A stretch of 64,000 bases of DNA from Chryseobacterium binzhouense. GTDB lineage: Bacteria; Bacteroidota; Bacteroidia; Flavobacteriales; Weeksellaceae. The stretch covers positions 310,001 through 374,000 of the forward strand of contig NZ_VKOG01000003.1 in the NCBI RefSeq assembly GCF_007474545.1, in the 5' to 3' direction. The notes under the pieces were generated by a model. The model was not told the origin of the DNA, did not search any database, and worked only from the letters and a program-made list of their open reading frames with translations. Below are positions 24,773 through 34,291 of this stretch, one piece after another; within the stretch, counting starts at the first letter, position 1, and each line of letters opens with the position of its first letter. The position numbers and the translations under genes are program-made.

Positions 24773-27736
24773 TTACTTTTTAATCATTTTTTTAACCTCT
24801 TTTGCCTCTGCTACAATTTCAGGGAAATCTGCATAATTGGCAATAATCTGATCGCAGGTATAACTTGCCTGATAATTATCTTTCAGACCAATATAGTTTT
24901 TAGCCATCAAGACCAAAGCTTTTGCTCCCCAATAATCTTCTGATGCATAATTATTTGCCAGTTTGAAAATAGTTTCGTTTGAAGATTTATACGCTTTTCC
25001 TTTATTCTGATAATATGCTTTTGCATAAAGCGCTTCTGCAGCAACTTCTGTATTGGAAGATTTTTCAAGAGCAGCATAAGCTGTCTGAGCATCTTTATCT
25101 TTCCCCGAATTCATAAGGCTTCTCGCCTTGATTACTTTTGCAGTTTCGATCACTGCTGCAGAATTTTTACTGTTGGCAATAACAGCATTGGCTAATTTTT
25201 CAGCCTCCGGGAAATTCTTTTCTTCCGCATACATTTTCATCAGTTCTACATTCGCATAATTTCTGACATTAATGTTAGACGAATTTCTAATATTATGAAG
25301 GTATTTTTTAGCTTCACTGCTGTCACCCTGAGCAATATAAATCTGAGCTACTCTGGTTGCGGCATCATCCTGATAATCATTCTGTACCTCTGCAACCTCC
25401 TGCAGAACAAGAAGTGCTTTTGTAGGATTACTATTCTGATAATAACTTTCGCCTAATTCATATTTAGCCTGATAAAGACCTTCTCCTGCAGGATTCTGAG
25501 TTAAATATTTTTCATAATAGGAGATTGCATTTTTGTAATCTTTCTTGGTGAAATATTGCTTTGCTGTAGACAAATTGATTTCATCGATCTCAGAAGCCGC
25601 TATATTAACTCCTATATTTCTCGCAAAACCTTCATACCCGGCAACATCTCCGTTTTTAGTAAAAATCGGTTTAGAAGCCTGTACAATTTTCTGTGCGTAA
25701 GCTGTATTTTTGTATTGCTCACCTAAAGATCTCAGCTCAGATAAAGCTTTATCATTTTGGTTCTGATCAATATAATTCTGGGCTCTATAGATAGATGCAT
25801 TGGCAACCAAATCCCGGTCGGAAGAAGATTTTATTACTTTCCCGAAGAAATCATTCGAGTTATTATAATCATCCTGAGCAGCATAAGCAACCCCGATTTC
25901 GTACTGTGCATCATCCTCATATTCAGAATTTGGATATTTCGAGATGAGCGATTTCAAATTACTGATTTTGGCAGCATTGTCGTTTTTAAAACCTAATGCC
26001 AAAGCTTTCTGATACAATGTATAATCTGTTGCATCTTCGTTCTTTTCATAAATTGCGATTGCATTATCCAGATCATTGTTGGCGTAATTGATATCTGCTA
26101 AACGAAGTTCGGCATCATTTTTAAACTCCGGCTTCGGATTTTTCAAATATTGCGTAAAATACTGCTCTGCCTGATCAAATTTTTTAGATTTAAAATAAGC
26201 ATATCCCAAATCGTAAGAAAGCTGCTGTTTTTCAGGAAAATCCTGATTGAGAAGTTTTTCGTAGCGAACGATTGCCGAAGGATAATTGCCTTTTTGGTAA
26301 TATACCTGTCCAAGCCAGTACAATGCTCTGCTGTGAAATTCTTTATTAATATTAAATTCGAGACTTCTCAGAAAATATCTTTCTGCTTCATCAAAATTTC
26401 CTTTGTTGAATTCTTCTGTTCCCAATAAATAAGAAACCTCCTGGTCTACTTTATCCGTTTCTGGAGTTGAGTTGGGAAGTTTATCAATCGCATTAAGCGT
26501 TTCTTTAAAATTACCGGAATACAGATAAGATTTCACCAAAAGTGATCTCATTTCTGCAGTTTTAGCATCATTATTATTGATGGTTATGTAATTCTGAATG
26601 ACTGTTGTAGGGCTTTCAAAAGGATTTCCGATATCGTAGCTGAGTTTTGCATACTGCTCATGAGCCAGCTTTTTAACATTTACATCATAATCCATTTGGT
26701 AAGAAGAACGGAATGCTGAAAGCGCTTCCTGCTTTTTATCAACCGCCAAATAGGCATTTCCTAATTGATAATAAGCATTCTGAGCCAATGCAGAATTGCT
26801 GTTCAGTAACTGATTATAATAAGAAACAGCCTCGTCATATTTCTTAAGCTGTGCCGCAACAAATCCCATTTCGTACAAATCATTTTCAGAAGGATTCTGC
26901 TGTACGCTCAGATAATCTTTCAGATGTGGATAAGCAGAATTGTAGTCATTTTTCATAAAATAACTTTCCCCGATGATCTTATGAACTTCGGCTTTATAAG
27001 AATCCGAAAGATCCTCATTCAATAATGCTGTTCCTTCAGTTATTGCCTTGTCATAATCTTTATCATTATAATACATCTGTACATAATACGGACGTACAAG
27101 TCTTGAAAACTTAGGCTGATCTTTGATGGAATCAAAATACTGAAACGCCTCACTGTTTTCTCTCTTGGAATAGTGTAAATGTCCGAGCATATAAGCAATT
27201 TCACCTTTCTGAGATTCATCGGCTGTTTTATAAGCTTCTTCCAGCGCATCAATAGCACCTTTAGAATTTCCGGTCATAAATTTTGCATAACCGAGTTTCA
27301 GAACATATTGCGTATTTTCTTCGCGGGTAAGCTGATATTGATTAACTTTCTTCAGCGTTTTTAAAGCCTCCTTAAAATCTTTTTTTGCTAAATAATAATC
27401 GGCTAAAGGCAAATTTGCCTGTGCAAAATATGCAGATTTGGGATATTCTTTCATAAAAGCAGTCAGACCTTCTTCTGCATGATTTTTCTGAAGAATAACT
27501 CCAATTACATTGTCAAAAAACTGAGCAGCTTCTTTCTTAGACTGTTCCAGATTTTGATTATAAAAATACTGCCGTGCATATTCAAACTGTGAAGCATTGT
27601 ACACTTTGGTCTGATAAAGATTTTCGGCAAGATTAAACCTGTAGTTTTCTTTTTGGGTAAAATATTGAGACTGTTGCGCTTCGGAAATTCCGAAATAGAA
27701 AACCGCAACGGCTAATAGTATTTTTTTTGATTTCAT
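24773..27736 (-). CDS. Large tetratricopeptide-repeat periplasmic protein
   Basis: A 987-residue protein. I use the ATG at 27736 (MKSKKILLAVAVFYFGISEAQ), which places a signal peptide at the N-terminus; a start three codons earlier is possible. Nearly the whole mature sequence is TPR and BamD/YbgF-like helical repeats (for example ALYWLGQVYYQKGNYPSAIVRYEKLL, with A-8, G-8 and Y/F-11 consensus positions). It ends with EAKEVKKMIKK. TPR arrays mediate protein-protein interaction; the location upstream of an outer-membrane barrel gene suggests a scaffold for barrel assembly or transport. Function is not established. Confidence 0.85.
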   Translation of the reverse strand: MKSKKILLAVAVFYFGISEAQQSQYFTQKENYRFNLAENLYQTKVYNASQFEYARQYFYNQNLEQSKKEAAQFFDNVIGVILQKNHAEEGLTAFMKEYPKSAYFAQANLPLADYYLAKKDFKEALKTLKKVNQYQLTREENTQYVLKLGYAKFMTGNSKGAIDALEEAYKTADESQKGEIAYMLGHLHYSKRENSEAFQYFDSIKDQPKFSRLVRPYYVQMYYNDKDYDKAITEGTALLNEDLSDSYKAEVHKIIGESYFMKNDYNSAYPHLKDYLSVQQNPSENDLYEMGFVAAQLKKYDEAVSYYNQLLNSNSALAQNAYYQLGNAYLAVDKKQEALSAFRSSYQMDYDVNVKKLAHEQYAKLSYDIGNPFESPTTVIQNYITINNNDAKTAEMRSLLVKSYLYSGNFKETLNAIDKLPNSTPETDKVDQEVSYLLGTEEFNKGNFDEAERYFLRSLEFNINKEFHSRALYWLGQVYYQKGNYPSAIVRYEKLLNQDFPEKQQLSYDLGYAYFKSKKFDQAEQYFTQYLKNPKPEFKNDAELRLADINYANNDLDNAIAIYEKNEDATDYTLYQKALALGFKNDNAAKISNLKSLISKYPNSEYEDDAQYEIGVAYAAQDDYNNSNDFFGKVIKSSSDRDLVANASIYRAQNYIDQNQNDKALSELRSLGEQYKNTAYAQKIVQASKPIFTKNGDVAGYEGFARNIGVNIAASEIDEINLSTAKQYFTKKDYKNAISYYEKYLTQNPAGEGLYQAKYELGESYYQNSNPTKALLVLQEVAEVQNDYQDDAATRVAQIYIAQGDSSEAKKYLHNIRNSSNINVRNYANVELMKMYAEEKNFPEAEKLANAVIANSKNSAAVIETAKVIKARSLMNSGKDKDAQTAYAALEKSSNTEVAAEALYAKAYYQNKGKAYKSSNETIFKLANNYASEDYWGAKALVLMAKNYIGLKDNYQASYTCDQIIANYADFPEIVAEAKEVKKMIKK

Positions 27737-27951
27737 TAATATCAAATTTTAAATGGAAACCGGAAGCAAATCTAGACCGGTTATTTAAATTTCAGATGAG
27801 ATTTTATCCACAAATTACCAACGAAAATAGGTAAAATATATTATGCAGACAAGCCTTTTTTGACAATGTTAATATGTGGACAATATTTTAATATATCTTA
27901 ATATAGCCTAAAGAAATATTAAGAAAATATTAATTATTTAAGAGAAATAAT

Positions 27952-27959
27952 TACATTTG
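27952..27959 (+). promoter_or_regulatory. -7 promoter element of the APC permease gene
   Basis: TACATTTG matches TAnnTTTG, 29 bp before the permease ATG, in the divergent intergenic region shared with the TPR gene. Confidence 0.55.
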
Positions 27960-27988
27960 TTTTTTTCAAACTTCAAATCAACTATTGA

Positions 27989-29857
27989 ATGAACCAGCTT
28001 TTCAGAAGAAAACAGTACTCAGATAACGATACTTCAACAAATTTATTACGTGTTCTCGGTGTTTGGGACATCGTATTTTTCGGTATTGCCGCCATTATTG
28101 GTGCGGGAAGTTTCAGCAGTTTGGGAGAAGCTGTTTTCAGAGGGGGACCCGGCGTGATCTTATTATATTTAATTTGTGGTTTTGCTTGTGGTTTTACTGC
28201 TTTATGCTATGCTGAATTTGCAAGCAGAATCCCTAAAGCCGGTTCTGCTTACACCTATGCTTACGCAAGTTTTGGGGAGTTAATGGCATGGGTTATCGGA
28301 TGGGCACTGATTATGGAATATTCTTTCGGAAATATTTATGTTGCTTTTTCATGGTCGGATTATTTTACAAGCTTTCTGGAACGACTTGGAATGCATATTC
28401 CTGATTATTTTACCTGTAGCTACACAGAAGCAAAAAAAGCTTTCCAGAACGGTTCTGAAAATAAAGAACTCATCAATGCCTGGAACACCGCTCCCCTGCT
28501 TGGAAATCTAAAATTTATTGTGGATATTCCGGCTTTGGTTATTAATGGATTGATTACCTGGCTTTGCTACCGTGGTGTAAAAGAGAGCAAAAATTTTAAT
28601 AATTCTCTTGTTATCTTAAAACTTGCTGTAATAGTTCTGATTATTTTGGTTGGAACAGCCTACATCAATACAGAAAACTGGACTCCTGTAAGTCTGGAAA
28701 CCGGAATTCCTTCTTTTATGCCGAATGGTTTTGCCGGAGTAATGAGCGCCGTTTCCGGAGTTTTCTTTGCCTATATTGGCTTTGATGCACTCAGTGTACT
28801 TTCAGAAGAAACAAAAAATCCACAGAAAACACTTCCTAAAGGAATGATTATTTCTCTGGCTTTATGTACGGTAATTTATATCTGTCTTACTCTTGTTCTT
28901 ACCGGAATGGTAGATTACAGAAAATTTGACGGAATCGGAGATCCTCTTTCGTTTATTTTTGAAAAATCTAATGCTAATGTCGCATGGATGGAACTTACTA
29001 TCTCCTTTGTTGCCATTGTCGCCATTACAACCGTTTTACTCGTTTTCCAGATGGGACAGCCGAGAATATGGTACGCCATGAGCCGCGACGGACTGATGCC
29101 GGAAAAATTTCAGAATGTACATCCAAAATATAAGACACCGGCTTTTGCAACTATAGTTACGGGAATTGTAGTGGGAGTTCCCATTATTTTCACTGATAAA
29201 AGTTTCATTCTGGATTTTACAAGCATAGGAACTATTTTTGCATTTGTTTTGGTTTGCGCAGGGGTTTTAATGCTGCCTCCGAAAGAAAAAATCAAAGGTC
29301 GTTTTCACCTTCCTTATATTAATGGTAAAATTATTTTCCCCATCCTGTTTGTTGGAGGATTAATTGGATTTTACTTTTATCAACCAGCATTTTTTGAAGA
29401 ACCAGATAAGGTAATTATTACCAAAAACGGAGAAACTTTTTTAAATGGTGAAAAATACAGCATTACAGACATTGAAAACAGACTGATTACTTCTAAAAAA
29501 AATACAGAAGATCCGTTTTTCGTTTTAAAAAATGAAAGTCAGGATGCATCAAAATCAATTGAAAGTTCATTTAAAACATTCTCGAATAAAAATCATATTG
29601 TTGTAAAAGATAACACATATCTTGAGTTTAGAATTGCAATATTTGTATTTATCATTCTTAATATTTTACTGTGCATTATTACTTTTATTAAAAACCTATC
29701 TTTAATTCCTTTAGTAGGATTAAGCTCTTGTCTTTATCTTCTAACCGGCATGAGCCATGATAACTGGTTTTGGTTCGGATTATGGTTTGCTGTAGGCTTG
29801 GTTATATATTTCTGCTATGGGTATAGAAACAGCAAGCTTAGAAGCACTGCACAATAA
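27989..29857 (+). CDS. APC-superfamily amino acid permease
   Basis: A 622-residue integral membrane protein with about 14 hydrophobic segments. The N-terminal signature IGAGSFSSLGEAV and the segment YAEFASRIPKAGSAYTYAYASFGELMAWVIGW are typical of the cationic amino acid transporter (CAT) branch of the APC superfamily. A soluble loop of about 100 residues (about 470-545, FEEPDKVIITKNGETFLNGEKY...) interrupts the last membrane helices, which is unusual for CAT-type permeases. Substrate is an amino acid or polyamine, unresolved. Confidence 0.88.
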   Translation: MNQLFRRKQYSDNDTSTNLLRVLGVWDIVFFGIAAIIGAGSFSSLGEAVFRGGPGVILLYLICGFACGFTALCYAEFASRIPKAGSAYTYAYASFGELMAWVIGWALIMEYSFGNIYVAFSWSDYFTSFLERLGMHIPDYFTCSYTEAKKAFQNGSENKELINAWNTAPLLGNLKFIVDIPALVINGLITWLCYRGVKESKNFNNSLVILKLAVIVLIILVGTAYINTENWTPVSLETGIPSFMPNGFAGVMSAVSGVFFAYIGFDALSVLSEETKNPQKTLPKGMIISLALCTVIYICLTLVLTGMVDYRKFDGIGDPLSFIFEKSNANVAWMELTISFVAIVAITTVLLVFQMGQPRIWYAMSRDGLMPEKFQNVHPKYKTPAFATIVTGIVVGVPIIFTDKSFILDFTSIGTIFAFVLVCAGVLMLPPKEKIKGRFHLPYINGKIIFPILFVGGLIGFYFYQPAFFEEPDKVIITKNGETFLNGEKYSITDIENRLITSKKNTEDPFFVLKNESQDASKSIESSFKTFSNKNHIVVKDNTYLEFRIAIFVFIILNILLCIITFIKNLSLIPLVGLSSCLYLLTGMSHDNWFWFGLWFAVGLVIYFCYGYRNSKLRSTAQ

Positions 29858-29941
29858 CATGATATAGACGAATCAGAAAATGGTTCGTCTTTTTATTTTG
29901 GCGGATTTATTGCAATAATTTTCTAAACTAAAATTGAAGCC

Positions 29942-30256
29942 ATGTCAGAAAGAATAAAAACATTTTCCGAATTCTATCAGTTTTATCTTACCGAACACAG
30001 CAAAACAGGAACAAGAATTTTTCACTTTATCGGAACTCTTTTGGTATTGTTGGTTATAGGATACGTTATTTATTCAGGAAAAGAAAGATTTTTGTGGTAC
30101 GTTCCGATTTTTGGATACGGCTTTGCCTGGCTTAGTCATGCCATGATAGAAAAAAACAGTCCGGCGACATTCAGATATCCTTTATGGTCTTTGCTGTCAG
30201 ATTTCAGGTTATTTTTTGAACTTTTAACCGGAAAGCAAAAATTTAATTCTCAATAA
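29942..30256 (+). CDS. Mpo1/DUF962-like membrane protein
   Basis: A 104-residue protein with two transmembrane segments. Conserved His residues are in FYLTEHSKTGTRIFHFIGT and WLSHAMIEKNSPATF, the DUF962 pattern. Yeast Mpo1 is an iron-dependent dioxygenase of 2-hydroxy fatty acids; bacterial members such as this are presumed to share the metal site in the membrane. It is followed 14 bp later by a DUF4377-like lipoprotein gene and the pair ends at a terminator. Confidence 0.85.
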   Translation: MSERIKTFSEFYQFYLTEHSKTGTRIFHFIGTLLVLLVIGYVIYSGKERFLWYVPIFGYGFAWLSHAMIEKNSPATFRYPLWSLLSDFRLFFELLTGKQKFNSQ

Positions 30257-30270
30257 AAAAAATTGAACCT

Positions 30271-30612
30271 ATGAATTATTTTAAACCATTATTAAAAGCT
30301 TTTGCAGCATCAGCAGTATTCCTGATTATTCTTCAGTGTAAAACCACATCAAATATGTCCAACGAAAAGACAATTATGGTTGCTTCTCAAACTGCAGACT
30401 GCACCGGAGTTGCTCCGATGAAATGCCTCCAGATAAAAGAGAAAGAATCAGACAACTGGGAAATGATGTATACGAATATTGAAGGATTTACCTATGAACC
30501 GGGTTTTGAATATACTCTAAAAATTAAACCCGAAAAAATTGAAAATCCTCCGATGGACGGCTCTTCAATAAAATATACTTTGCTAAAACAGATTTCCAAA
30601 GTCAAAAAATAA
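30271..30612 (+). CDS. DUF4377-like lipoprotein
   Basis: A 113-residue lipoprotein with the lipobox IILQC (Cys23). The mature part includes CLQIKEKESDNWEMMYTNIEGFTYEPGFEYTLKIK, which matches the DUF4377 domain, a small beta fold also found in the META/HslJ group. Function is unknown. It forms a two-gene unit with the Mpo1-like protein, and its stop codon overlaps a strong bidirectional terminator. Confidence 0.8.
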   Translation: MNYFKPLLKAFAASAVFLIILQCKTTSNMSNEKTIMVASQTADCTGVAPMKCLQIKEKESDNWEMMYTNIEGFTYEPGFEYTLKIKPEKIENPPMDGSSIKYTLLKQISKVKK

Positions 30613-30647
30613 AAATAGCTCTCATTAATCTGAGAGCTATTTTTTTC
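30611..30647. terminator. Bidirectional terminator
   Basis: AAAAATAGCTCTCA / TGAGAGCTATTTTT, 14-bp perfect stem with a 6-nt loop and T-tracts on both strands, between the DUF4377-like gene and the convergent SPFH gene. Confidence 0.9.
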
Positions 30648-30662
30648 TTATTTAGAATATTA

Positions 30663-31568
30663 TTATTTGTCGTTAATCCCTAAATCATCTATTTTCTGCG
30701 TTGCTGCCATAGACACTACAAGATCATTCAGCATTGTACTTGCTGCAGTCGGAGAGTTGGGTAAAAGTACAAGATTACTTCTGTTATTAGCACCAATAGA
30801 CTGTAAAGTATCATAATGCTGCGTTACCACGATTAATGCAGATGCTTCCTGTGGCTTGATATTTACCGAGTTGAGCATATGTACAGACTCCTGCAATCCT
30901 TTTGCAATCTCACGTCGCTGATCTGCAATACCCTGCCCCTGAAGTTTCTTAGACTCTGCCTCAGCTTTTGCTACCGCAACAATCCTGATTCTCTGTGCTT
31001 CAGATTCGTATTCTGCAGCTGTTTTTTCTCTTTCAGCTGCGTTGATTCTGTTCATTGCATGCTTTACCTGCTCGTCCGGATCAATATCGGTTACCAAAGC
31101 TTTTACAATGTCATAACCGTAACTTTGCATTGCATCCTGCAACTCACCTTTTACGGCAACAGCAATATCATCTTTTTTAACAAATACATCATCCAGTTTC
31201 ATCTTAGGAACTTCAGCTCTTACTACGTCAAAAACATATGACGTGATCTGACCTTCAGGATTTTCAAGACGATAATAAGCGTCTGCAACCTGTGTTCTGA
31301 TGACCTGAAACTGCACCGAAACTTTCATACGGATAAATACGTTGTCTAAAGTTTTAGTATCAATGATAACATCCAACTGCTGAATTCTGAGATTCATTCT
31401 CTTGGAAATCTGATCTATAAAAGGAATCTTCAATTGAAGACCTGCGTGACGCACAGAGTGAAGTTTACCTAAACGCTCTACAATAGCTGCCGTTTCCTGT
31501 TTTACGATAAAAAAAGAAGCCAGTAATGTTACCAGTCCGAAAAAGACCAAAATACCTAAATACACCAT
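30663..31568 (-). CDS. SPFH/stomatin-family membrane protein (QmcA-like)
   Basis: A 301-residue protein with an N-terminal membrane anchor (about 1-22) followed by the SPFH/band 7 domain (about 22-200: TAAIVERLGKLHSVRHAGLQLKIPFID). A long Ala/Glu-rich coiled coil (EREKTAAEYESEAQRIRIVAVAKAEAESKKLQGQGIADQRREI) completes it. Such proteins form large membrane microdomain assemblies and cages around proteases such as FtsH. There is no NfeD partner nearby. The dNTPase gene lies 73 bp upstream on the same strand. Confidence 0.9.
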   Translation of the reverse strand: MVYLGILVFFGLVTLLASFFIVKQETAAIVERLGKLHSVRHAGLQLKIPFIDQISKRMNLRIQQLDVIIDTKTLDNVFIRMKVSVQFQVIRTQVADAYYRLENPEGQITSYVFDVVRAEVPKMKLDDVFVKKDDIAVAVKGELQDAMQSYGYDIVKALVTDIDPDEQVKHAMNRINAAEREKTAAEYESEAQRIRIVAVAKAEAESKKLQGQGIADQRREIAKGLQESVHMLNSVNIKPQEASALIVVTQHYDTLQSIGANNRSNLVLLPNSPTAASTMLNDLVVSMAATQKIDDLGINDK

Positions 31569-31641
31569 AAGTTTTTTATTTTAATTGATTTGTCGATAAG
31601 ATACGGATTTGTTACAGAAATATCATAATAATTCTCAGTTT

Positions 31642-33000
31642 TTACATTGTCATCCCGATATCTATACCTTTTATTTTTCGGTAAAGATCTGTAGCATAGT
31701 TATCCGTCATCCCGGAAACAAAATCAATAATCCCCAAGGTTTTCTGATAATCACTTCCCTCTTCATACACAAACTGCTTCGGCAATAGTTTCAGCGCTTT
31801 TTTATCGTAAGATTTTCTTTCATCTTCAGGTTTTAAAATAGAAGGGATGAAATGATCCAGCAATTCATACATCACGTTATAACCCGCGTTTTCGATCTCT
31901 ACAACCGCTCTGTGATTGTAAATTTTTTCAATGGAAAAAGTTTCAATATCCTGCAAGGTTTTATTTTCAGATTTATAGATATCCAGAAGTGCTTTATCCA
32001 AATTTCCTTCAAGAATCGTATTAAAATTAGATTTAAAAAGTTCAACCGATTTATTGATCAAAGCATTGATGACTTTTGCTCTAAGATAGGAAATCTGCTC
32101 ATTTTCATTTCCTATAGAGCTTAATTTGGACTCTACCCGTTTAATGTCATCCGTTTCTGATTTTACGAGTTCAAAAAAGAGATTTTTACAGTCTGCTGTA
32201 GAAACAATTCCCAAACGGTGTGCATCTTCCATATCAATAATATTATAACAGATATCATCAGCAGCTTCTACCAGCCAGACAAAGGGATGTCTTTTAAAAA
32301 TAAAAGGTTCCTCATTTTCCTGTAATAAGCTGACGCCTTTTGCAATCTCCAGAAAAGTTTCTTTTTCGTTCTGAAAAAAACCGAATTTTTTCCTGTGAAT
32401 AATTCCTTTCTTTTTTGCAACCGCTTCACAAGGATATTTTGCAATGCTTGCAAGGGTTGTTAAAGTAAGCTGCGTTCCGCCGAAATCTTTTCCCTGTTGC
32501 TGATGAGTCAATACACGGATTGCATTTGCATTTCCTTCAAAATTTACAAGATCTGCCCACTCCCTTTCGGAAAACTGATGTTTTATCTGGCTTTCATTCC
32601 TTTCAAAATAACTTGCAATTGCGTCTTCACCAGAATGTCCGAAAGCAGGATTTCCAACATCATGACAAAGGCAGGCAGCAGCTATGACATTTCCTAAATT
32701 GTGATTGTAAAAGTTTATGGATTCTTCGGAAAGTTCTGAACGAAAATTATCCGCAATATATTCACCAATCACACTTCCCAAACTCCGTCCGACAGAAGAT
32801 ACTTCCAGCGAGTGTGTAAGCCTGTTGTGCACAAAGACACTTCCCGGAAGCGGAAACACCTGCGTTTTATTCTGCAATCTCCTGAAAGCTGACGAAAATA
32901 TAATCCTGTCAAAATCTCTCTGAAAATCTGTTCTTGAAGCAGCAGTATTTGGATTATTACCGGTACGCTGACTGGTAAATATACGGTTCAAATTCATCAT
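31642..33000 (-). CDS. dgt: dNTP triphosphohydrolase (dGTPase family)
   Basis: A 452-residue HD-domain enzyme that hydrolyses dGTP or other dNTPs to nucleoside and triphosphate. The HD metal site is visible as RLTHSLEVSSVGRSLG (first His) and CLCHDVGNPAFGHSGEDAI (His-Asp pair). The N-terminal sequence RTDFQRDFDRIIFSSAFRRLQNKTQV is the Dgt nucleotide-pocket signature. Length fits the flavobacterial type. In some phage defence systems dGTPases deplete nucleotides, but this chromosomal copy next to an SPFH gene is more likely housekeeping. Confidence 0.92.
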   Translation of the reverse strand: MMNLNRIFTSQRTGNNPNTAASRTDFQRDFDRIIFSSAFRRLQNKTQVFPLPGSVFVHNRLTHSLEVSSVGRSLGSVIGEYIADNFRSELSEESINFYNHNLGNVIAAACLCHDVGNPAFGHSGEDAIASYFERNESQIKHQFSEREWADLVNFEGNANAIRVLTHQQQGKDFGGTQLTLTTLASIAKYPCEAVAKKKGIIHRKKFGFFQNEKETFLEIAKGVSLLQENEEPFIFKRHPFVWLVEAADDICYNIIDMEDAHRLGIVSTADCKNLFFELVKSETDDIKRVESKLSSIGNENEQISYLRAKVINALINKSVELFKSNFNTILEGNLDKALLDIYKSENKTLQDIETFSIEKIYNHRAVVEIENAGYNVMYELLDHFIPSILKPEDERKSYDKKALKLLPKQFVYEEGSDYQKTLGIIDFVSGMTDNYATDLYRKIKGIDIGMTM

Positions 33001-33069
33001 TTTTCAAAATTAAAGCAAATTTTACTTCTAAAGGAATAATATTTGAGTTTTCCGTCTAAAATCATTACC

Positions 33070-33801
33070 ATGCCGGAAGGACCTACCATTATTTTGATGA
33101 AAGAAGATTTGCAGCAATTCAAAGGAAAAAAAGTTATCGCTGCACACGGAAGCATTATCTCTGATAAAAAAGCAGTTGTAAATAAAATCCTGAAAGACAT
33201 TAAAACTTTTGGAAAACTTACTTTTTTAATCTTTGAAGATTTCAGCTTCAGAATTCATTTATTGATGTTCGGATCATACAGCTTACAGGAAAAACCCGAA
33301 GTTAAATCTTTGAGACTTTCTTTACAGTTTGATAACGGAACAATGTATTTCTATACCTGCTCTGCAAAAATCATCGAAAATAAAGAACTTGATACAATTG
33401 ATTGGGAAGCTGATATTATGAGTGATATATGGAACTCTGAAAAAGCGGTCGAAAAAATGAGAGCGTTACCAAAAATGATGATTTGTGATGCATTGATGAA
33501 TCAGGATCTGTTTTCAGGTGTTGGAAATATCATTAAGAACGAGGCATTGTTCAGGGCTAAAGTGCATCCTGAATGCAAAATTCAAGCGATTCCTGATAAA
33601 GTTTTACATCAAGTAATCAAAGAAACACAAGGTTACAGCTTTGATTTTTTGAAATGGAAAAGGAAAAACGAGCTAAAAAAGCATTTTCAGATATATCATC
33701 AGGAAAAATGTCCTCTTTGCGGAAAATCAATCAGTAAAAAAGAAACAGGGAAAAGTAAAAGGACAAGTTTTTACTGTGAAAAAGACCAAAAGCTGTATTA
33801 A
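33070..33801 (+). CDS. Fpg/Nei-family DNA glycosylase with altered zinc finger
   Basis: A 243-residue base-excision repair enzyme. The start is the ATG at 33070, since the family needs MPEGP with Pro as the catalytic N-terminus after Met removal; the frame extends upstream but that would block catalysis. The helix-two-turn-helix is DALMNQDLFSGVGNIIKNEALF (about 142-163), with the conserved Asn and Lys. The C-terminal zinc finger has CPLC, but the last pair reads FYCEKDQ, so the fourth Cys is replaced by Asp. DNA substrate (Nei- or Fpg-like) is not decided. Confidence 0.88.
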   Translation: MPEGPTIILMKEDLQQFKGKKVIAAHGSIISDKKAVVNKILKDIKTFGKLTFLIFEDFSFRIHLLMFGSYSLQEKPEVKSLRLSLQFDNGTMYFYTCSAKIIENKELDTIDWEADIMSDIWNSEKAVEKMRALPKMMICDALMNQDLFSGVGNIIKNEALFRAKVHPECKIQAIPDKVLHQVIKETQGYSFDFLKWKRKNELKKHFQIYHQEKCPLCGKSISKKETGKSKRTSFYCEKDQKLY

Positions 33802-34060
33802 AAAATCATTAAATCTGAGAACATTACAGTTCTGTGAAATTATAAAATTCGTTCAAAATCTTCAGCACGATCTGAAGTTTGGATTTATCACAGTTTTAAA
33901 GCAAAATATACAATCATTAAAAAATTAATAATTTTTTAGCAATAATATAATTAAATAACTATTGAGAATCCCTATTCAACTATAATTAAAACAAACCTTA
34001 AAACAGCAAAAAACCTAATTTAAACAACACTTAACACTGATAAACGTCATAATTACAGTA

Positions 34061-34091
34061 TTTGCAAAGTGATAATATTACCATATCTTTG
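34061..34091 (+). promoter_or_regulatory. Consensus Bacteroidota promoter of the microprotein gene
   Basis: TTTG at 34061-34064, a 19-bp spacer, and TATCTTTG at 34084-34091 match the -33/-7 consensus exactly in sequence and spacing. This is the best promoter in the window. Transcription should start near 34097, about 45 bp before the microprotein ATG. Upstream of it, 33802-34060 holds AT-rich sequence with no gene that I can see. Confidence 0.8.
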
Positions 34092-34140
34092 CATTACAAA
34101 ATTCACAAAATAAATTAATAATATTAAAAATTTAAAAATT

Positions 34141-34221
34141 ATGATCGCTTATATCGGTATCGCAACATGTGCAGTTTTAGTAACTTCTTACTTTGCAACA
34201 GTAAGGAGAGAAGGGAACTAA
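34141..34221 (+). CDS. 26-residue membrane microprotein
   Basis: An ATG at 34141 opens a 27-codon frame (including the stop): MIAYIGIATCAVLVTSYFA, then a basic/acidic tail TVRREGN. This is a single hydrophobic helix (about 2-19) with a short charged C-terminus, the architecture of small single-pass membrane proteins. It is preceded by the strongest consensus promoter of the window and followed by a 12-bp hairpin, which makes expression likely. An orphan AAA+ ATPase gene lies 190 bp downstream on the same strand. No known family; it could also be the leader peptide of a regulatory RNA. Confidence 0.6.
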   Translation: MIAYIGIATCAVLVTSYFATVRREGN

Positions 34222-34291
34222 TTTCTGCTGTATCATTTCTTATTTAACAAATTTTATTATTCATATGTTTTCAGTTTATCATTAAACTGCT

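Noticed and set aside
31642-33000. dNTPase as part of an anti-phage dNTP-depletion system
   Set aside because: No partner of such systems nearby, a housekeeping context with SPFH and glycosylase genes, and a full-length ordinary Dgt architecture.
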